This document shows positions 7,209 through 15,739 of a DNA stretch of 64,000 bases, one piece after another (position 1 is the first letter of the stretch; each line of letters opens with the position of its first letter). The position numbers were made by a program, and so were the translations under genes. The notes under the pieces were generated by a model, which did not search any database, was not told the DNA's origin, and worked only from the letters and a program-made list of their open reading frames with translations. Origin of the DNA: Xenophilus aerolatus (lineage in GTDB: Bacteria; Pseudomonadota; Gammaproteobacteria; Burkholderiales; Burkholderiaceae_C); NCBI GenBank assembly GCA_030418545.1, contig QAIB01000001.1, positions 744,001-808,000 on the forward strand. Reading direction: 5' to 3'.

Positions 7209-8744
7209 ATGACGCAACAGCAACCCATCAAGATCGCCATCCTCGCCATGGGCGGCGAGGGCGGCGGCGTGCTGGCCGACTGGCTGGTGGACCTGGGCGA
7301 GGCCAATGGCTGGATCGCGCAGACCACGTCGGTGCCCGGCGTGGCGCAACGCACCGGCGCCACCATCTACTACGTCGAGATGTACCCCGAGGCGCAGGCG
7401 CATGCCGACGGCGGTCAGCCTGTTCTGGCACTGATGCCGCTGCCGGGCGACGTCGACGTGGTGCTGTGCTCCGAGCTGATGGAAGCCGGCCGCGCCGTCC
7501 AGCGCGGGCTGGTCACGCCCGACCGCACCACGCTGGTGGCCTCCACGCATCGCGTCTATTCCATCGCCGAGAAGAGCGCCATGGGCGACGGCCGCGTCGA
7601 CAGCGCGCAGCTGCTGGCCCATGCCGACCAAGCGGCGCGGCGCTTCGTGCGCTTCGACATGGCCGAGGCCGCGGCGCAGAACGGCAGCGTGATCAGCGCC
7701 GTGCTCTTCGGCGCGCTGGCCGGCACCGGCGTGCTGCCTTTCGGCCGCGAACAGTTCGAGGCCACCATCGAGCGCGGCGGCGTGGGCGTCAAGCCCAGCC
7801 TGAAGGCCTTCGGCGCGGCATTCGTGCGGGCGCAGTCCGGCGAGGCGCCGGCGCAGGCCCAGCCGGTCGCAACTGCCGCGCCGCGCGCCACGTCGGCCGA
7901 CCCGGCCATCCAGGCGCTGCTCACGCGCCTCTACGGCGAGTTCCCGGCTCAGGCACAGACCCTGATGCTCGAAGGCCTGCGCCGCCTGGTCGACTACCAG
8001 GACGTGGCCTATGCCACGCTCTATCTGGACCGCATGGCCCAAGTCTGCAAGCTGCCCGACGACGCGGCCCGCACGCTGGCCTGCGAAACCGCGCGACACC
8101 TGGCGCTGTGGATGAGCTACGAGGACACGGCGCGCGTCGCGCAGCTCAAGACCCGCTCCAGCCGCTTCGCCCGCGTGAAGCAGGAAACCGGCGTCAACGC
8201 CGACCAGGTCATCGCCATCAACGAGTACATGCACCCGGGACTGCGCGAGATCTGCGAGACGCTGCCTGGCGGCCTGGGCCGGTGGCTCATGGGCTCGGGC
8301 GCGCCGCGCCGGCTGGTGGAGGGCATGACGAAGAAGGGCCGCGTGGTGCAGACCAGCTCGGTGCACGGCTTCCTGCTGCTCTCGGCCGTGGCCTTCGCCC
8401 GCCGCTGGCGCCGCAGCACCCTCCGCTACGCGGAAGAAAACGGCCGCATCGAGCAATGGCTGCAGGGCCTGGGCGACGCCGCATCGGCCTCGCCCGAGCT
8501 GGCGGTGGAGCTCGCACGCTGCCAGAAGCTGGTGAAGGGCTACAGCGACACCCACGAGCGCGGCGTGCGCAACTACGACGCCGTGATCGCCGCATGGCGG
8601 CAGGCCAGCCCCACGCTGGCGCCGGCCACCCTGCGCGCCTGGCGCGAGGCGGCGCTGGCCGACGAGCACGGCCATGCACTCAAGGCTGCGCTGGCGAAGC
8701 ATTCGGCCACCCCCACGGCCGGCGCCCTGGCCGTGCCCGCCTGA
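7209..8744 (+). CDS. iorB: indolepyruvate oxidoreductase beta-type subunit with C-terminal DUF6537
   Basis: 511 residues. The first ~195 residues are the POR gamma-type catalytic domain (ILAMGGEGGGVLADWLVDLGE, then TSVPGVAQRTGATIYYVEM). After an Ala/Pro/Gln-rich linker near residue 220 comes a helical domain of ~290 residues (ALLTRLYGEFPAQAQTLMLEG, then LKTRSSRFARVKQ) that matches the DUF6537 region found in some fused indolepyruvate oxidoreductases. It starts 19 bases after iorA and should form one enzyme with it. The extension makes it much longer than archaeal IorB (about 200 residues). Confidence 0.85.
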   Translation: MTQQQPIKIAILAMGGEGGGVLADWLVDLGEANGWIAQTTSVPGVAQRTGATIYYVEMYPEAQAHADGGQPVLALMPLPGDVDVVLCSELMEAGRAVQRGLVTPDRTTLVASTHRVYSIAEKSAMGDGRVDSAQLLAHADQAARRFVRFDMAEAAAQNGSVISAVLFGALAGTGVLPFGREQFEATIERGGVGVKPSLKAFGAAFVRAQSGEAPAQAQPVATAAPRATSADPAIQALLTRLYGEFPAQAQTLMLEGLRRLVDYQDVAYATLYLDRMAQVCKLPDDAARTLACETARHLALWMSYEDTARVAQLKTRSSRFARVKQETGVNADQVIAINEYMHPGLREICETLPGGLGRWLMGSGAPRRLVEGMTKKGRVVQTSSVHGFLLLSAVAFARRWRRSTLRYAEENGRIEQWLQGLGDAASASPELAVELARCQKLVKGYSDTHERGVRNYDAVIAAWRQASPTLAPATLRAWREAALADEHGHALKAALAKHSATPTAGALAVPA

Positions 8745-8757
8745 CGGAAGGCGAACC

Positions 8758-9762
8758 ATGACCGCACCGCCCGCCATCGCCACCCTCCCAATGCGTGTGG
8801 CCGAGACCCGCGCGCTCAACCCGCTGATCCGCCTGTTGCGCCTGGAGCATGCCGAGGGCATCGCGCTGCCCGGCTGGGCGCCCGGTGCGCACATCCAAGT
8901 GCAGGTGCAGTTGCCGGACGGCCAGGCCGACTGGCGCCACTATTCGCTGATCGACCTGGAAGGCGTGGCCGGCACACCCGGCTTCGCGCCCGGGGCCTAC
9001 ACCATCGCCGTCCGACTGGAGGAGGGCGGCCGCGGCGGCTCGCGCTTCATGCACCAGGGCCTGAAGCCTGGCGACCGCGTCACCGTGCAGCCGCCGCGCA
9101 ACGACTTTCCGCTGGACGACGGCGCGGCCCGCGCCGTGTTTCTGGCCGGTGGCATCGGCATCACGCCGCTGGCGAGCATGGCCGCGCGCTGCCGGGCCCA
9201 GGGCCGGCCGGTGGACCTGCATTACGCGGGCCGCAGCCGCGCGCTGCTGGCCTTCGCCGACGAGCTGCAGGCGCTGCTGGGCACCGGTTTGCGCCTGCAT
9301 GCGGACGACGAGGCCGGGGGCGCGGGCTTCGACATCGGCACGCTGCTGGACGGCATGGCGCAGGGCGAGCCGCTCTACGTCTGCGGACCCAAGCCGCTGC
9401 TCGACGCCGTGCTGGCCGCCACGCAGGCGCGCGGCTGGGCGCCGGGCCGCGTGCACTTCGAACTGTTCAGCGCCGCGGCCGTGGAAGCGGGTGACCAAGC
9501 CTTCGAGGTCGAGCTCGCGCAATCGGGCCAGCGCTTCACCGTGCCGGCCGACCAGACGGTGCTGGACTGCCTGATCGAACACGGCTGCGACCCGCTCTAC
9601 GACTGCAAGCGCGGCGAATGCGGCGTGTGCGCCGTGCCGGTGATCGAGGGCCAGGTGGACCACCGCGACTATGTGCTGTCGCAGGCCGAGAAGGACGGCG
9701 GCCAGGTGATGCAAATCTGCATCTCCCGCGCCAAGGGCCCGCGCCTGGTGCTCGACCTGTAG
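8758..9762 (+). CDS. flavin and plant-type 2Fe-2S oxygenase reductase (phthalate dioxygenase reductase type)
   Basis: 334 residues. The FMN/FAD-binding barrel has RHYSL (60-64), the NAD(P)H domain has GGIGITP (131-137) and YVCGPKPLLDAV, and the C-terminal 2Fe-2S domain has Cys283, Cys288, Cys291 and Cys321. This is the class IA order (flavin, NADH, ferredoxin), which passes electrons from NADH to a Rieske oxygenase. It lies 30 bases upstream of the first Rieske alpha gene. It is the only such reductase in the window, so it may serve both Rieske pairs. In an iad-type locus it would match the reductase partner of the auxin dioxygenase. Confidence 0.9.
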   Translation: MTAPPAIATLPMRVAETRALNPLIRLLRLEHAEGIALPGWAPGAHIQVQVQLPDGQADWRHYSLIDLEGVAGTPGFAPGAYTIAVRLEEGGRGGSRFMHQGLKPGDRVTVQPPRNDFPLDDGAARAVFLAGGIGITPLASMAARCRAQGRPVDLHYAGRSRALLAFADELQALLGTGLRLHADDEAGGAGFDIGTLLDGMAQGEPLYVCGPKPLLDAVLAATQARGWAPGRVHFELFSAAAVEAGDQAFEVELAQSGQRFTVPADQTVLDCLIEHGCDPLYDCKRGECGVCAVPVIEGQVDHRDYVLSQAEKDGGQVMQICISRAKGPRLVLDL

Positions 9763-9792
9763 AGACCGGGACCCCGAAAGAGAAGGCATGCC

Positions 9793-11106
9793 ATGACACG
9801 CTACCGAGACAACCCCGACGCCATCCGCGCCCTGGTGCAAGCGCAGCAGGTGCACCGCGACCTCTACATCGACCCGGAGCTGTTCGCGCTGGAGCAGGAG
9901 CATTTCTTCGCCAACACCTGGAACTACGTCGGCCACGACAGCCAGGTGCCCAAGCCGGGCGACTACATCACCGTGGACATCGCGGGCCGGCCGCTGATCG
10001 TGGTGCGCCACACCGACGGCGCGGTCAAGGTGCTGATGAACCGCTGCGCCCACAAGGGCTCGCGGGTGGTCAACGGCGCCTGCGGCAACACGGGCAAGTT
10101 CTTCCGCTGCCCCTACCACGCCTGGACCTTCAGGACCGACGGCGCGCCGCTCGCGATCCCGCTCAAGAACGGCTACGAGGGCACCGGCCTGAAGGACTGC
10201 GACGCGGCCAGGGGGCTGGTGCCGGTGCGGCATGTGCGGCTCTACCGCGGCTTCATCTTCGTCAAGCTCAACGACGTGGGGCAGGACTTCGAGGAGTACT
10301 TCGGCGACTCGCTCTCTTCCATCGACAACATGGCCGACCGCTCGCCCGAGGGTGAGCTGGAGGTGGCGGGCGGGTGCCTGCGCTTCATGCACCAGTGCAA
10401 CTGGAAGATGTTCGTCGAGAACCTCAACGACACCATGCATCCCATGGTGGCGCACGAGTCCTCTGCGGGCACCGCCAAGTCGATGTGGGCCGGGCAGCCG
10501 GACGATGCGCCCAAGCCCATGGCCATCGAGCAGTTCGTGCCCTTCATGTCCGACTACCAGTTCTTCGACGGCATGGGCGTGCGCGTGTACGACAACGGCC
10601 ACAGCTTTTCGGGCGTGCACTTCAGCATCCACAGCAAGTACTCGGGCATCCCCGGCTACGAGGAGGCCATGAAGGCCCGCTACGGCGAGGAGCGCACGGC
10701 GCAGATCCTGGGCATGGCGCGGCACAACACCGTGTACTACCCCAACCTCACGATCAAGGGCGCCATCCAGGCCATCCGCGTGGCACGCCCCATCGCGGTG
10801 GACCGCACCCTGGTCGAGAGCTGGACCTTTCGCCTGAAGGGCGCACCCGAGGAGCTGCTGCAGCGCACCACCACCTACAGCCGGCTCATCAACTCGCCCT
10901 TCTCGGTGGTGGGCCACGACGACCTGCAGGCCTACCGCGGCATCCAGGCCGGCCTGCATGCCAGCGGCAACGACTGGGTCAGCCTGCACCGCAATTACGA
11001 CGCGCACGAGGGCCGCGAGCGCGAGCAGACCAGCAACGGCACCAACGAGCTGCCCATGCGCAACCAGTACCGGTCGTGGCTCAAGCACATGACCCTGACG
11101 ATGTGA
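9793..11106 (+). CDS. Rieske aromatic ring-hydroxylating oxygenase, alpha subunit (first pair; iadD-like)
   Basis: 437 residues. The Rieske 2Fe-2S cluster ligands are visible: CAH at residues 85-87 and CPYH at 106-109. The catalytic domain has the bridging Asp213 and the mononuclear iron ligands His216 and His221 in NLNDTMHPMVAH, with a probable third ligand Asp in the GHDD segment near residue 376. The gene follows the reductase and precedes a beta subunit, so the products should form a three-component dioxygenase. Position in a locus with an isatin-hydrolase-like gene suggests indole-3-acetate as substrate and dioxindole-3-acetate as product; that is inference. The second pair at 19961 is a paralogue. 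Confidence 0.88.
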   Translation: MTRYRDNPDAIRALVQAQQVHRDLYIDPELFALEQEHFFANTWNYVGHDSQVPKPGDYITVDIAGRPLIVVRHTDGAVKVLMNRCAHKGSRVVNGACGNTGKFFRCPYHAWTFRTDGAPLAIPLKNGYEGTGLKDCDAARGLVPVRHVRLYRGFIFVKLNDVGQDFEEYFGDSLSSIDNMADRSPEGELEVAGGCLRFMHQCNWKMFVENLNDTMHPMVAHESSAGTAKSMWAGQPDDAPKPMAIEQFVPFMSDYQFFDGMGVRVYDNGHSFSGVHFSIHSKYSGIPGYEEAMKARYGEERTAQILGMARHNTVYYPNLTIKGAIQAIRVARPIAVDRTLVESWTFRLKGAPEELLQRTTTYSRLINSPFSVVGHDDLQAYRGIQAGLHASGNDWVSLHRNYDAHEGREREQTSNGTNELPMRNQYRSWLKHMTLTM

Positions 11107-11120
11107 GCGAGCGCACGACC

Positions 11121-11618
11121 ATGGCCGAACTCACCCCCGCCACCGTCACCCGCGAGCAACTGCTCGACTTCGTCCTGCACGAGGCCCGGCTGCTCGACGA
11201 GAAGCGCTTCGACGAATGGAATGCGCTCTTCACGGACGACGCCATCTACTGGGTGCCGCTCACACCCGGCCAGCCCGACGGCCTGAACCACACCTCGCAC
11301 CTGTACGAGGACAAGCTGCTGCGCGACCTGCGCATCGAGCGCTTCAAGAGCCCGCGCGCCTTCTCGCAGCAGCCACCCAGCCGCTGCCAGCACGTGCTGC
11401 AGCTGCCCGGGCTGGAGTCGCGCGACGAGGCGGCCAACCGCTTCGTGCTGCGCACGCCCTTCCACTACAGCGAGGCGCAGGCGGACGAGATGCTCTTCCT
11501 CACCGGCGTGGCCTGGCACCACCTGTGCGTGCAGGATGGCGCCCTGCGCATGGTGCTCAAGCGCGTGGACCTGATCAACAGCGATGCCGCGCTGCCGGCG
11601 GTGCAGCTCTTTCTGTGA
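11121..11618 (+). CDS. aromatic ring-hydroxylating dioxygenase, beta subunit (first pair; iadE-like)
   Basis: 165 residues of the SnoaL/NTF2-like small-subunit fold: FVLHEARLLDEKRFDEWNAL near the start, FTDDAIYWVPL, and a SRCQHVLQ strand in the middle. Small subunits are mainly structural in the alpha3beta3 oxygenase. The ATG at 11121 is chosen; it lies 14 bases after the alpha gene, with no strong ribosome site, so translation is probably coupled. Confidence 0.88.
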   Translation: MAELTPATVTREQLLDFVLHEARLLDEKRFDEWNALFTDDAIYWVPLTPGQPDGLNHTSHLYEDKLLRDLRIERFKSPRAFSQQPPSRCQHVLQLPGLESRDEAANRFVLRTPFHYSEAQADEMLFLTGVAWHHLCVQDGALRMVLKRVDLINSDAALPAVQLFL

Positions 11619-11631
11619 GGCAGGCATCGGC

Positions 11632-13260
11632 ATGACGTACCGCACGATCCACGACGCCTTCACGGCCAGCGCCGGGCGCACGCCGCAGGCGGACTTCCTC
11701 TACACCGAGCCGGCCACGGCGGAGGTCTATGGCATTCCGGCCGGCGCCACGCCCTGGGCCGCGGCCGCGGCCGAGGTCGAACGCCTGCGCCTGGCCTATG
11801 CGCAGGCCGGCTGGGGCCATGGCCACCGCGTCGGCCTGCTGCTGGAGAACCGGCCCGCCTTTCTGTATCACTGGTTCGCGCTCAATGCGCTGGGCGTGAG
11901 CGTGGTGCCCATCAACGCCGAGATGCGCTCGGCCGAGCTGGCCTACCTGATCGGCCACAGCGAGATCGGCCTGGCCGTCACGCTGCCGCAGCGCGCCCGC
12001 GACCTGGAGGCCGCTGCGGCCCAGGCCGGCCGGCGCCTGCACACCATGGCCGCCGACGCCGCCGACGTGCCGGCGCCCACCGAGCCGGCACCCCGCGCCC
12101 ACGAGGTCGTCGGCCTGGGCACGGAATGCGCGCTGCTCTACACCTCGGGCACCACCGGCCGGCCCAAGGGCTGTATGCTGAGCAATGCCTACTTCCTGCG
12201 CGCGGGCGAGTGGTATGCGGGCCTCGACGGCGTGTGCGCCTTCCGCCGCGACCAGGAGCGGCTGATGACGCCGCTGCCGCTGAACCACGTCAATGCGATG
12301 GCCTTCTCGACCATGGTGGTGCTGGTGGCCGGCGGCTGCCTGGTGCAGCTGGATCGATTCCACCCCCGCAGCTGGCTGCAGAGTGCGCGCGACAGCGGCG
12401 CCACCATCGTCCATTACCTGGGCGTGATGCCCGCCATGCTGCTGGCCGCGGCCGAGACGCCGGCCGACCGCGACCATGCGATCCGCTGGGCCTTCGGCGC
12501 CGGCGTGGACCGCAAGAACCACGCGCCCTTCGAGGCCCGCTTCGGCTTCCCGCTGGTGGAGGCGTGGGCCATGACCGAGACCGGCGCCGCCGCCTGCATC
12601 ATGGCCAACCACGAGCCGCGGCACGTGGGCACCAGCTGCTTCGGCCGACCCGAGGACTTCGTCGAGGTGCGGCTGGTCGACGACGGGGGCCAGGACGTGC
12701 CCGCCGGCACGCCCGGCGAGCTGCTGGTGCGGTCCAGCGGCGACGACCCGCGGCGCCACTTCTTCGGCGGCTACCTGAAGGACCCGGCCGCCACCGGCGA
12801 AGCCTGGCAGGGCGGCTGGTTCCACACCGGCGACATGGTGCGGCGCGACGAGGCGGGCAGCCTCTTCTTCGTGGACCGCAAGAAGAACGTCATCCGCCGC
12901 AGCGGCGAGAACATCTCGGCGGTGGAGGTGGAAAGCGTGCTCAATCAGCACGCCGCCGTGAAGGTGTCGGCCGTGGCCGCCACGCCCGACGCGGTACGCG
13001 GCGACGAGGTGCTGGCCTGCATTGTCCTCGAGCCCGACGCGGCGGCCATGCCCGACGAGGCGCTGGCCGCGGACATCGTGCGCCACGCGCTCGCCCAGCT
13101 GGCCTACTACAAGGCGCCCGGTCACGTGGCTTTTGTCGAGGCGCTGCCGCTCACGGCCTCGCAGAAGATCCAGCGCGGCGAGCTGCGGCAGATGGCGCAG
13201 GCGCTGCCCGGCACCGGCGCTTGCTTCGACACCCGCGCGATGAAGAAGAGGCAGGACTGA
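11632..13260 (+). CDS. AMP-forming acyl-CoA synthetase (first)
   Basis: 542 residues. The AMP-binding loop [13 protein letters not shown] lies near residue 168, the adenylation motif near EAWAMTETGAA, and WFHTGDMVRRDE and FVDRKKNVIRRSGENIS follow toward the C-terminal domain with its catalytic lysine region (ASQKIQRGELR). Such enzymes join an acid to CoA at the cost of ATP. It sits between the Rieske pair and the Ltp2-like/DUF35 genes, so the likely job is to activate the oxygenation product (dioxindole-3-acetate in the proposed route). Its stop overlaps the next start (TGATG). Confidence 0.85.
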   Translation: MTYRTIHDAFTASAGRTPQADFLYTEPATAEVYGIPAGATPWAAAAAEVERLRLAYAQAGWGHGHRVGLLLENRPAFLYHWFALNALGVSVVPINAEMRSAELAYLIGHSEIGLAVTLPQRARDLEAAAAQAGRRLHTMAADAADVPAPTEPAPRAHEVVGLGTECALLYTSGTTGRPKGCMLSNAYFLRAGEWYAGLDGVCAFRRDQERLMTPLPLNHVNAMAFSTMVVLVAGGCLVQLDRFHPRSWLQSARDSGATIVHYLGVMPAMLLAAAETPADRDHAIRWAFGAGVDRKNHAPFEARFGFPLVEAWAMTETGAAACIMANHEPRHVGTSCFGRPEDFVEVRLVDDGGQDVPAGTPGELLVRSSGDDPRRHFFGGYLKDPAATGEAWQGGWFHTGDMVRRDEAGSLFFVDRKKNVIRRSGENISAVEVESVLNQHAAVKVSAVAATPDAVRGDEVLACIVLEPDAAAMPDEALAADIVRHALAQLAYYKAPGHVAFVEALPLTASQKIQRGELRQMAQALPGTGACFDTRAMKKRQD

Positions 13261-14432
13261 TGGCACGGCGCCGCAGCAACTACGAGGGCGCGGCCGTGGC
13301 CGTGCCCGTCACCGTGCCCTACCAGCGCTACTCCACCGAGGGGGCGCACTGGTTCCTCGGCAGAGCGGTGCGCGCGCTGGTCGAGGCCAGCGGCATCGCC
13401 AAGGACGACATCGACGGCCTGTGCCTGTCGAGCTTCTCGCTGGCGCCCGACACGGCCGTGGGCGTGACCCAGCACCTGGGCCTGTCGCCGCGCTGGCTGG
13501 ACCATGTTCCCACCGGCGGCGCCTCCGGCGTGATGTGCCTGCGCCGCGCCGCGCGCGCGGTGCAGTGCGGCGATGCCGAGGTGGTGGCCTGCGTGGCAGC
13601 CGACACCAACCATGTCGACTCCTTCCGGCAGACGCTGGGCGCCTTCAGCAATTTCGCCCGCGATGCGACCTATCCCTACGGCTCGGGCGGGCCGAATTCC
13701 ATCTTCGCGATGATCACGGCGCACTACATGCGCCAGTTCGGCGCCCGCCGCGAGGACTTCGGCCGCATCTGCGTGGCGCAGCGGCAGAACGCGCTGGGCA
13801 ATCCCAACGCCATGTTCAAGAAGGCGCTGACGCTCGATGAATACATGGCGGCGCGGCCCATCTCCGACCCGCTGCACCTGTTCGACTGCGTCATGCCCTG
13901 CGCCGGCGCCGAAGCCTTCCTGGTGATGACGTCCGAGCGGGCCCGCGACCTCGGCCTGCCCTATGCCACGCTGCGCGGCGGCATCGAGCGCCACAACGCC
14001 TTTGCCGACGATCCGATCATGGTGCGCGGCGGCTGGGCCCGCGACCGCGACGACCTGTATGCGCAGGCCGGCGTGCAGCCCAAGGACATCGACTTCATCC
14101 AGACCTACGACGACTACCCGGTCATCGTGATGATGCATTTCGAGGACCTGGGCTTCTGCGAGAAGGGCGAGGGCGCGGCCTTCGTGCAGTCGCATACGTT
14201 GACGCACGACGGCAGCTTTCCCAACAACACCAGTGGCGGCCAGCTCTCGGCCGGCCAGGCGGGCGCCGCCGGCGGCTTCCTGGGCATGACCGAGACGCTG
14301 CGCCAGCTCACCGGCCAGGCCGGGCCGCGGACGGTGCCCGACGCGAAGCTCGGACTGGTGGCCGGCTTCGGCATGGTCACCTACGACCGCTGCCTGTGCA
14401 CCGGCGCCGTGATCCTCGGGAGGCAGGAATGA
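13260..14432 (+). CDS. thiolase-fold lipid-transfer-type protein, Ltp2-like retro-aldolase candidate
   Basis: 390 residues with the SCP-x/non-specific thiolase fold. At the nucleophile position, where thiolases have Cys in a C-x-S-G motif, this protein reads GASG (residues 87-90), so the catalytic Cys is a Gly. The C-terminal part carries FIQTYDDYPVIVMMHFEDLG and HDGSFPNNTSGGQLS, typical of the branch that pairs with DUF35 proteins. In that branch, Ltp2 of sterol breakdown cleaves a beta-hydroxyacyl-CoA by a retro-aldol reaction instead of thiolysis. Immediately downstream is a DUF35 protein, as expected for such a complex. Applied here, dioxindole-3-acetyl-CoA would yield isatin and acetyl-CoA; this is inference. 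Confidence 0.8.
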   Translation: MARRRSNYEGAAVAVPVTVPYQRYSTEGAHWFLGRAVRALVEASGIAKDDIDGLCLSSFSLAPDTAVGVTQHLGLSPRWLDHVPTGGASGVMCLRRAARAVQCGDAEVVACVAADTNHVDSFRQTLGAFSNFARDATYPYGSGGPNSIFAMITAHYMRQFGARREDFGRICVAQRQNALGNPNAMFKKALTLDEYMAARPISDPLHLFDCVMPCAGAEAFLVMTSERARDLGLPYATLRGGIERHNAFADDPIMVRGGWARDRDDLYAQAGVQPKDIDFIQTYDDYPVIVMMHFEDLGFCEKGEGAAFVQSHTLTHDGSFPNNTSGGQLSAGQAGAAGGFLGMTETLRQLTGQAGPRTVPDAKLGLVAGFGMVTYDRCLCTGAVILGRQE

Positions 14433-14463
14433 TGCGTTTCGTTTTCCGCAGGAGGGCCGCAGG

Positions 14464-15717
14464 ATGACCATGCCCCTCATGCGCCCCAAGCGCAAGAACC
14501 CCGTCCTGCGCACGCGCCAGATGAATCTGCCGCCCTGGGCGCGCGGGCGGGAGGCCCTGGGCATCACCGCCGCCGCGGCCGAGGGCCGCTTCGAGCTCCA
14601 GGTGTGCGAGGAATGCGGCACCGTGCAATACCCGCCGCGCGGCGCCTGCAGGAAGTGCCTGTCGACCGAGCTGCGCTGGCGCCCCCAGACCGGCGAGGGC
14701 GAGTTGCTCAGCGCCACCACGCTGCACCACAGCAACGACCTGTTCTTCCGCGAGCGCCTGCCCTGGCGCCTGGGCATGGTCCGGCTGGACAGCGGCCCCT
14801 CCCTCATGGTCCACCTGCACGGCGAGGTGGGCGAGGCACCGCAGCGCGTGCGCGTGGGTGCCCGGCTCGACCGCGCCGGACAGGCGGTACTGATCGGATT
14901 CCCCTTTGAAGGAAGTGCACACATGGCCGACGACCCGATGCTGCGCGAGATGACCAGCGACCCCAAGTTCCGCAAGGTACTGGTGACGGACGGCAAGACG
15001 CCCGCCGGCCAGGCCCTGGTGCGCGCCCTCGTCAAGGCTGGCGCCGACATCGTGTGGGTGGGCCATGCCGAGCCCTGGAAGCATCTCGGCGGCCTGGAGG
15101 ACATCAGCGCGCTGCCGCAGGTGACGCTGGTGCCGCTGGACCTGACGAACGGCCGCGCCGTCACCGAACTGGCCGGCGAGATCGGCGGCAAGGTGGACAT
15201 CGTGATCAACAACGCCGAGGTGCACCGCACCTTCGGCATCGGCGCGCGCCGCGGCACCGACGTGGCCAAGCTGGAGATGGACATCAACTACTTCGGCCTG
15301 CTGCGCCTGGCGCAGGAGTTCGGCCCCGCGCTCAAGGGCCGCTCGGCCGACGGCGCGACCGGGGCCACGGCCTGGGTCAACCTGCTGTCGATCTACGCGC
15401 TGTCCAACTTTCCGCCGCACGGCACCTTCAGCGCCAGCAAGGCCGCGGCCTATTCGCTGGCCCAGTGCCTGCGCGCCGAGATGCGGCCGGCCGGCATCCG
15501 CGTCATCAATGTGTTCCCCGGCCCGATCGACGACGAATGGAACCAGCACATGCCGCCGCCGAAGCTGGGCCCCGACGCGCTGGCCAATGCCATCGTCAAG
15601 GCGCTGCGCGATGGCGTGGAGGACGTCTACCCCGGCGACGTGGCGCAGGAATGGCTGCAGCGCTGGCGCGACAACCCCAAGGTGCTCGAGCGCGAGCTGG
15701 CGACGAATGGTGGATGA
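14464..15717 (+). CDS. DUF35 (zinc ribbon/OB-fold) protein fused to a degenerate short-chain dehydrogenase domain
   Basis: 417 residues. Residues 1-150 are DUF35: a rubredoxin-like zinc ribbon with Cys48, Cys51, Cys62 and Cys65, then an OB fold rich in GEGELLSATTLHH and FFRERLPWRLGMV. Residues ~165-417 look like an SDR, but the glycine motif is altered (VTDGKTPAGQALV), NNAG is NNAE, and the catalytic Tyr of YxxxK is Phe322 (FSASK, Lys326 kept). The second domain probably lacks redox activity. DUF35 proteins partner with Ltp2-like aldolases, and the gene follows one. The start has AGGAGG at 14450-14455. The fusion may tie cleavage to product handling, or the SDR part may be structural. Confidence 0.8.
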   Translation: MTMPLMRPKRKNPVLRTRQMNLPPWARGREALGITAAAAEGRFELQVCEECGTVQYPPRGACRKCLSTELRWRPQTGEGELLSATTLHHSNDLFFRERLPWRLGMVRLDSGPSLMVHLHGEVGEAPQRVRVGARLDRAGQAVLIGFPFEGSAHMADDPMLREMTSDPKFRKVLVTDGKTPAGQALVRALVKAGADIVWVGHAEPWKHLGGLEDISALPQVTLVPLDLTNGRAVTELAGEIGGKVDIVINNAEVHRTFGIGARRGTDVAKLEMDINYFGLLRLAQEFGPALKGRSADGATGATAWVNLLSIYALSNFPPHGTFSASKAAAYSLAQCLRAEMRPAGIRVINVFPGPIDDEWNQHMPPPKLGPDALANAIVKALRDGVEDVYPGDVAQEWLQRWRDNPKVLERELATNGG

Positions 15718-15739
15718 GGCCACTGGCAAGGAGACACCC

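Noticed and set aside
4958-7366. Long open frame on the minus strand opposite iorA
   Set aside because: It is rich in His, Arg, Ala and Gly with no family resemblance and mirrors the codon pattern of iorA; a high-G+C shadow frame.
8680-11088. Long open minus-strand frame opposite the reductase and Rieske alpha genes
   Set aside because: Same low-complexity His/Arg/Val-rich pattern; the plus strand carries complete catalytic motifs across the whole stretch.
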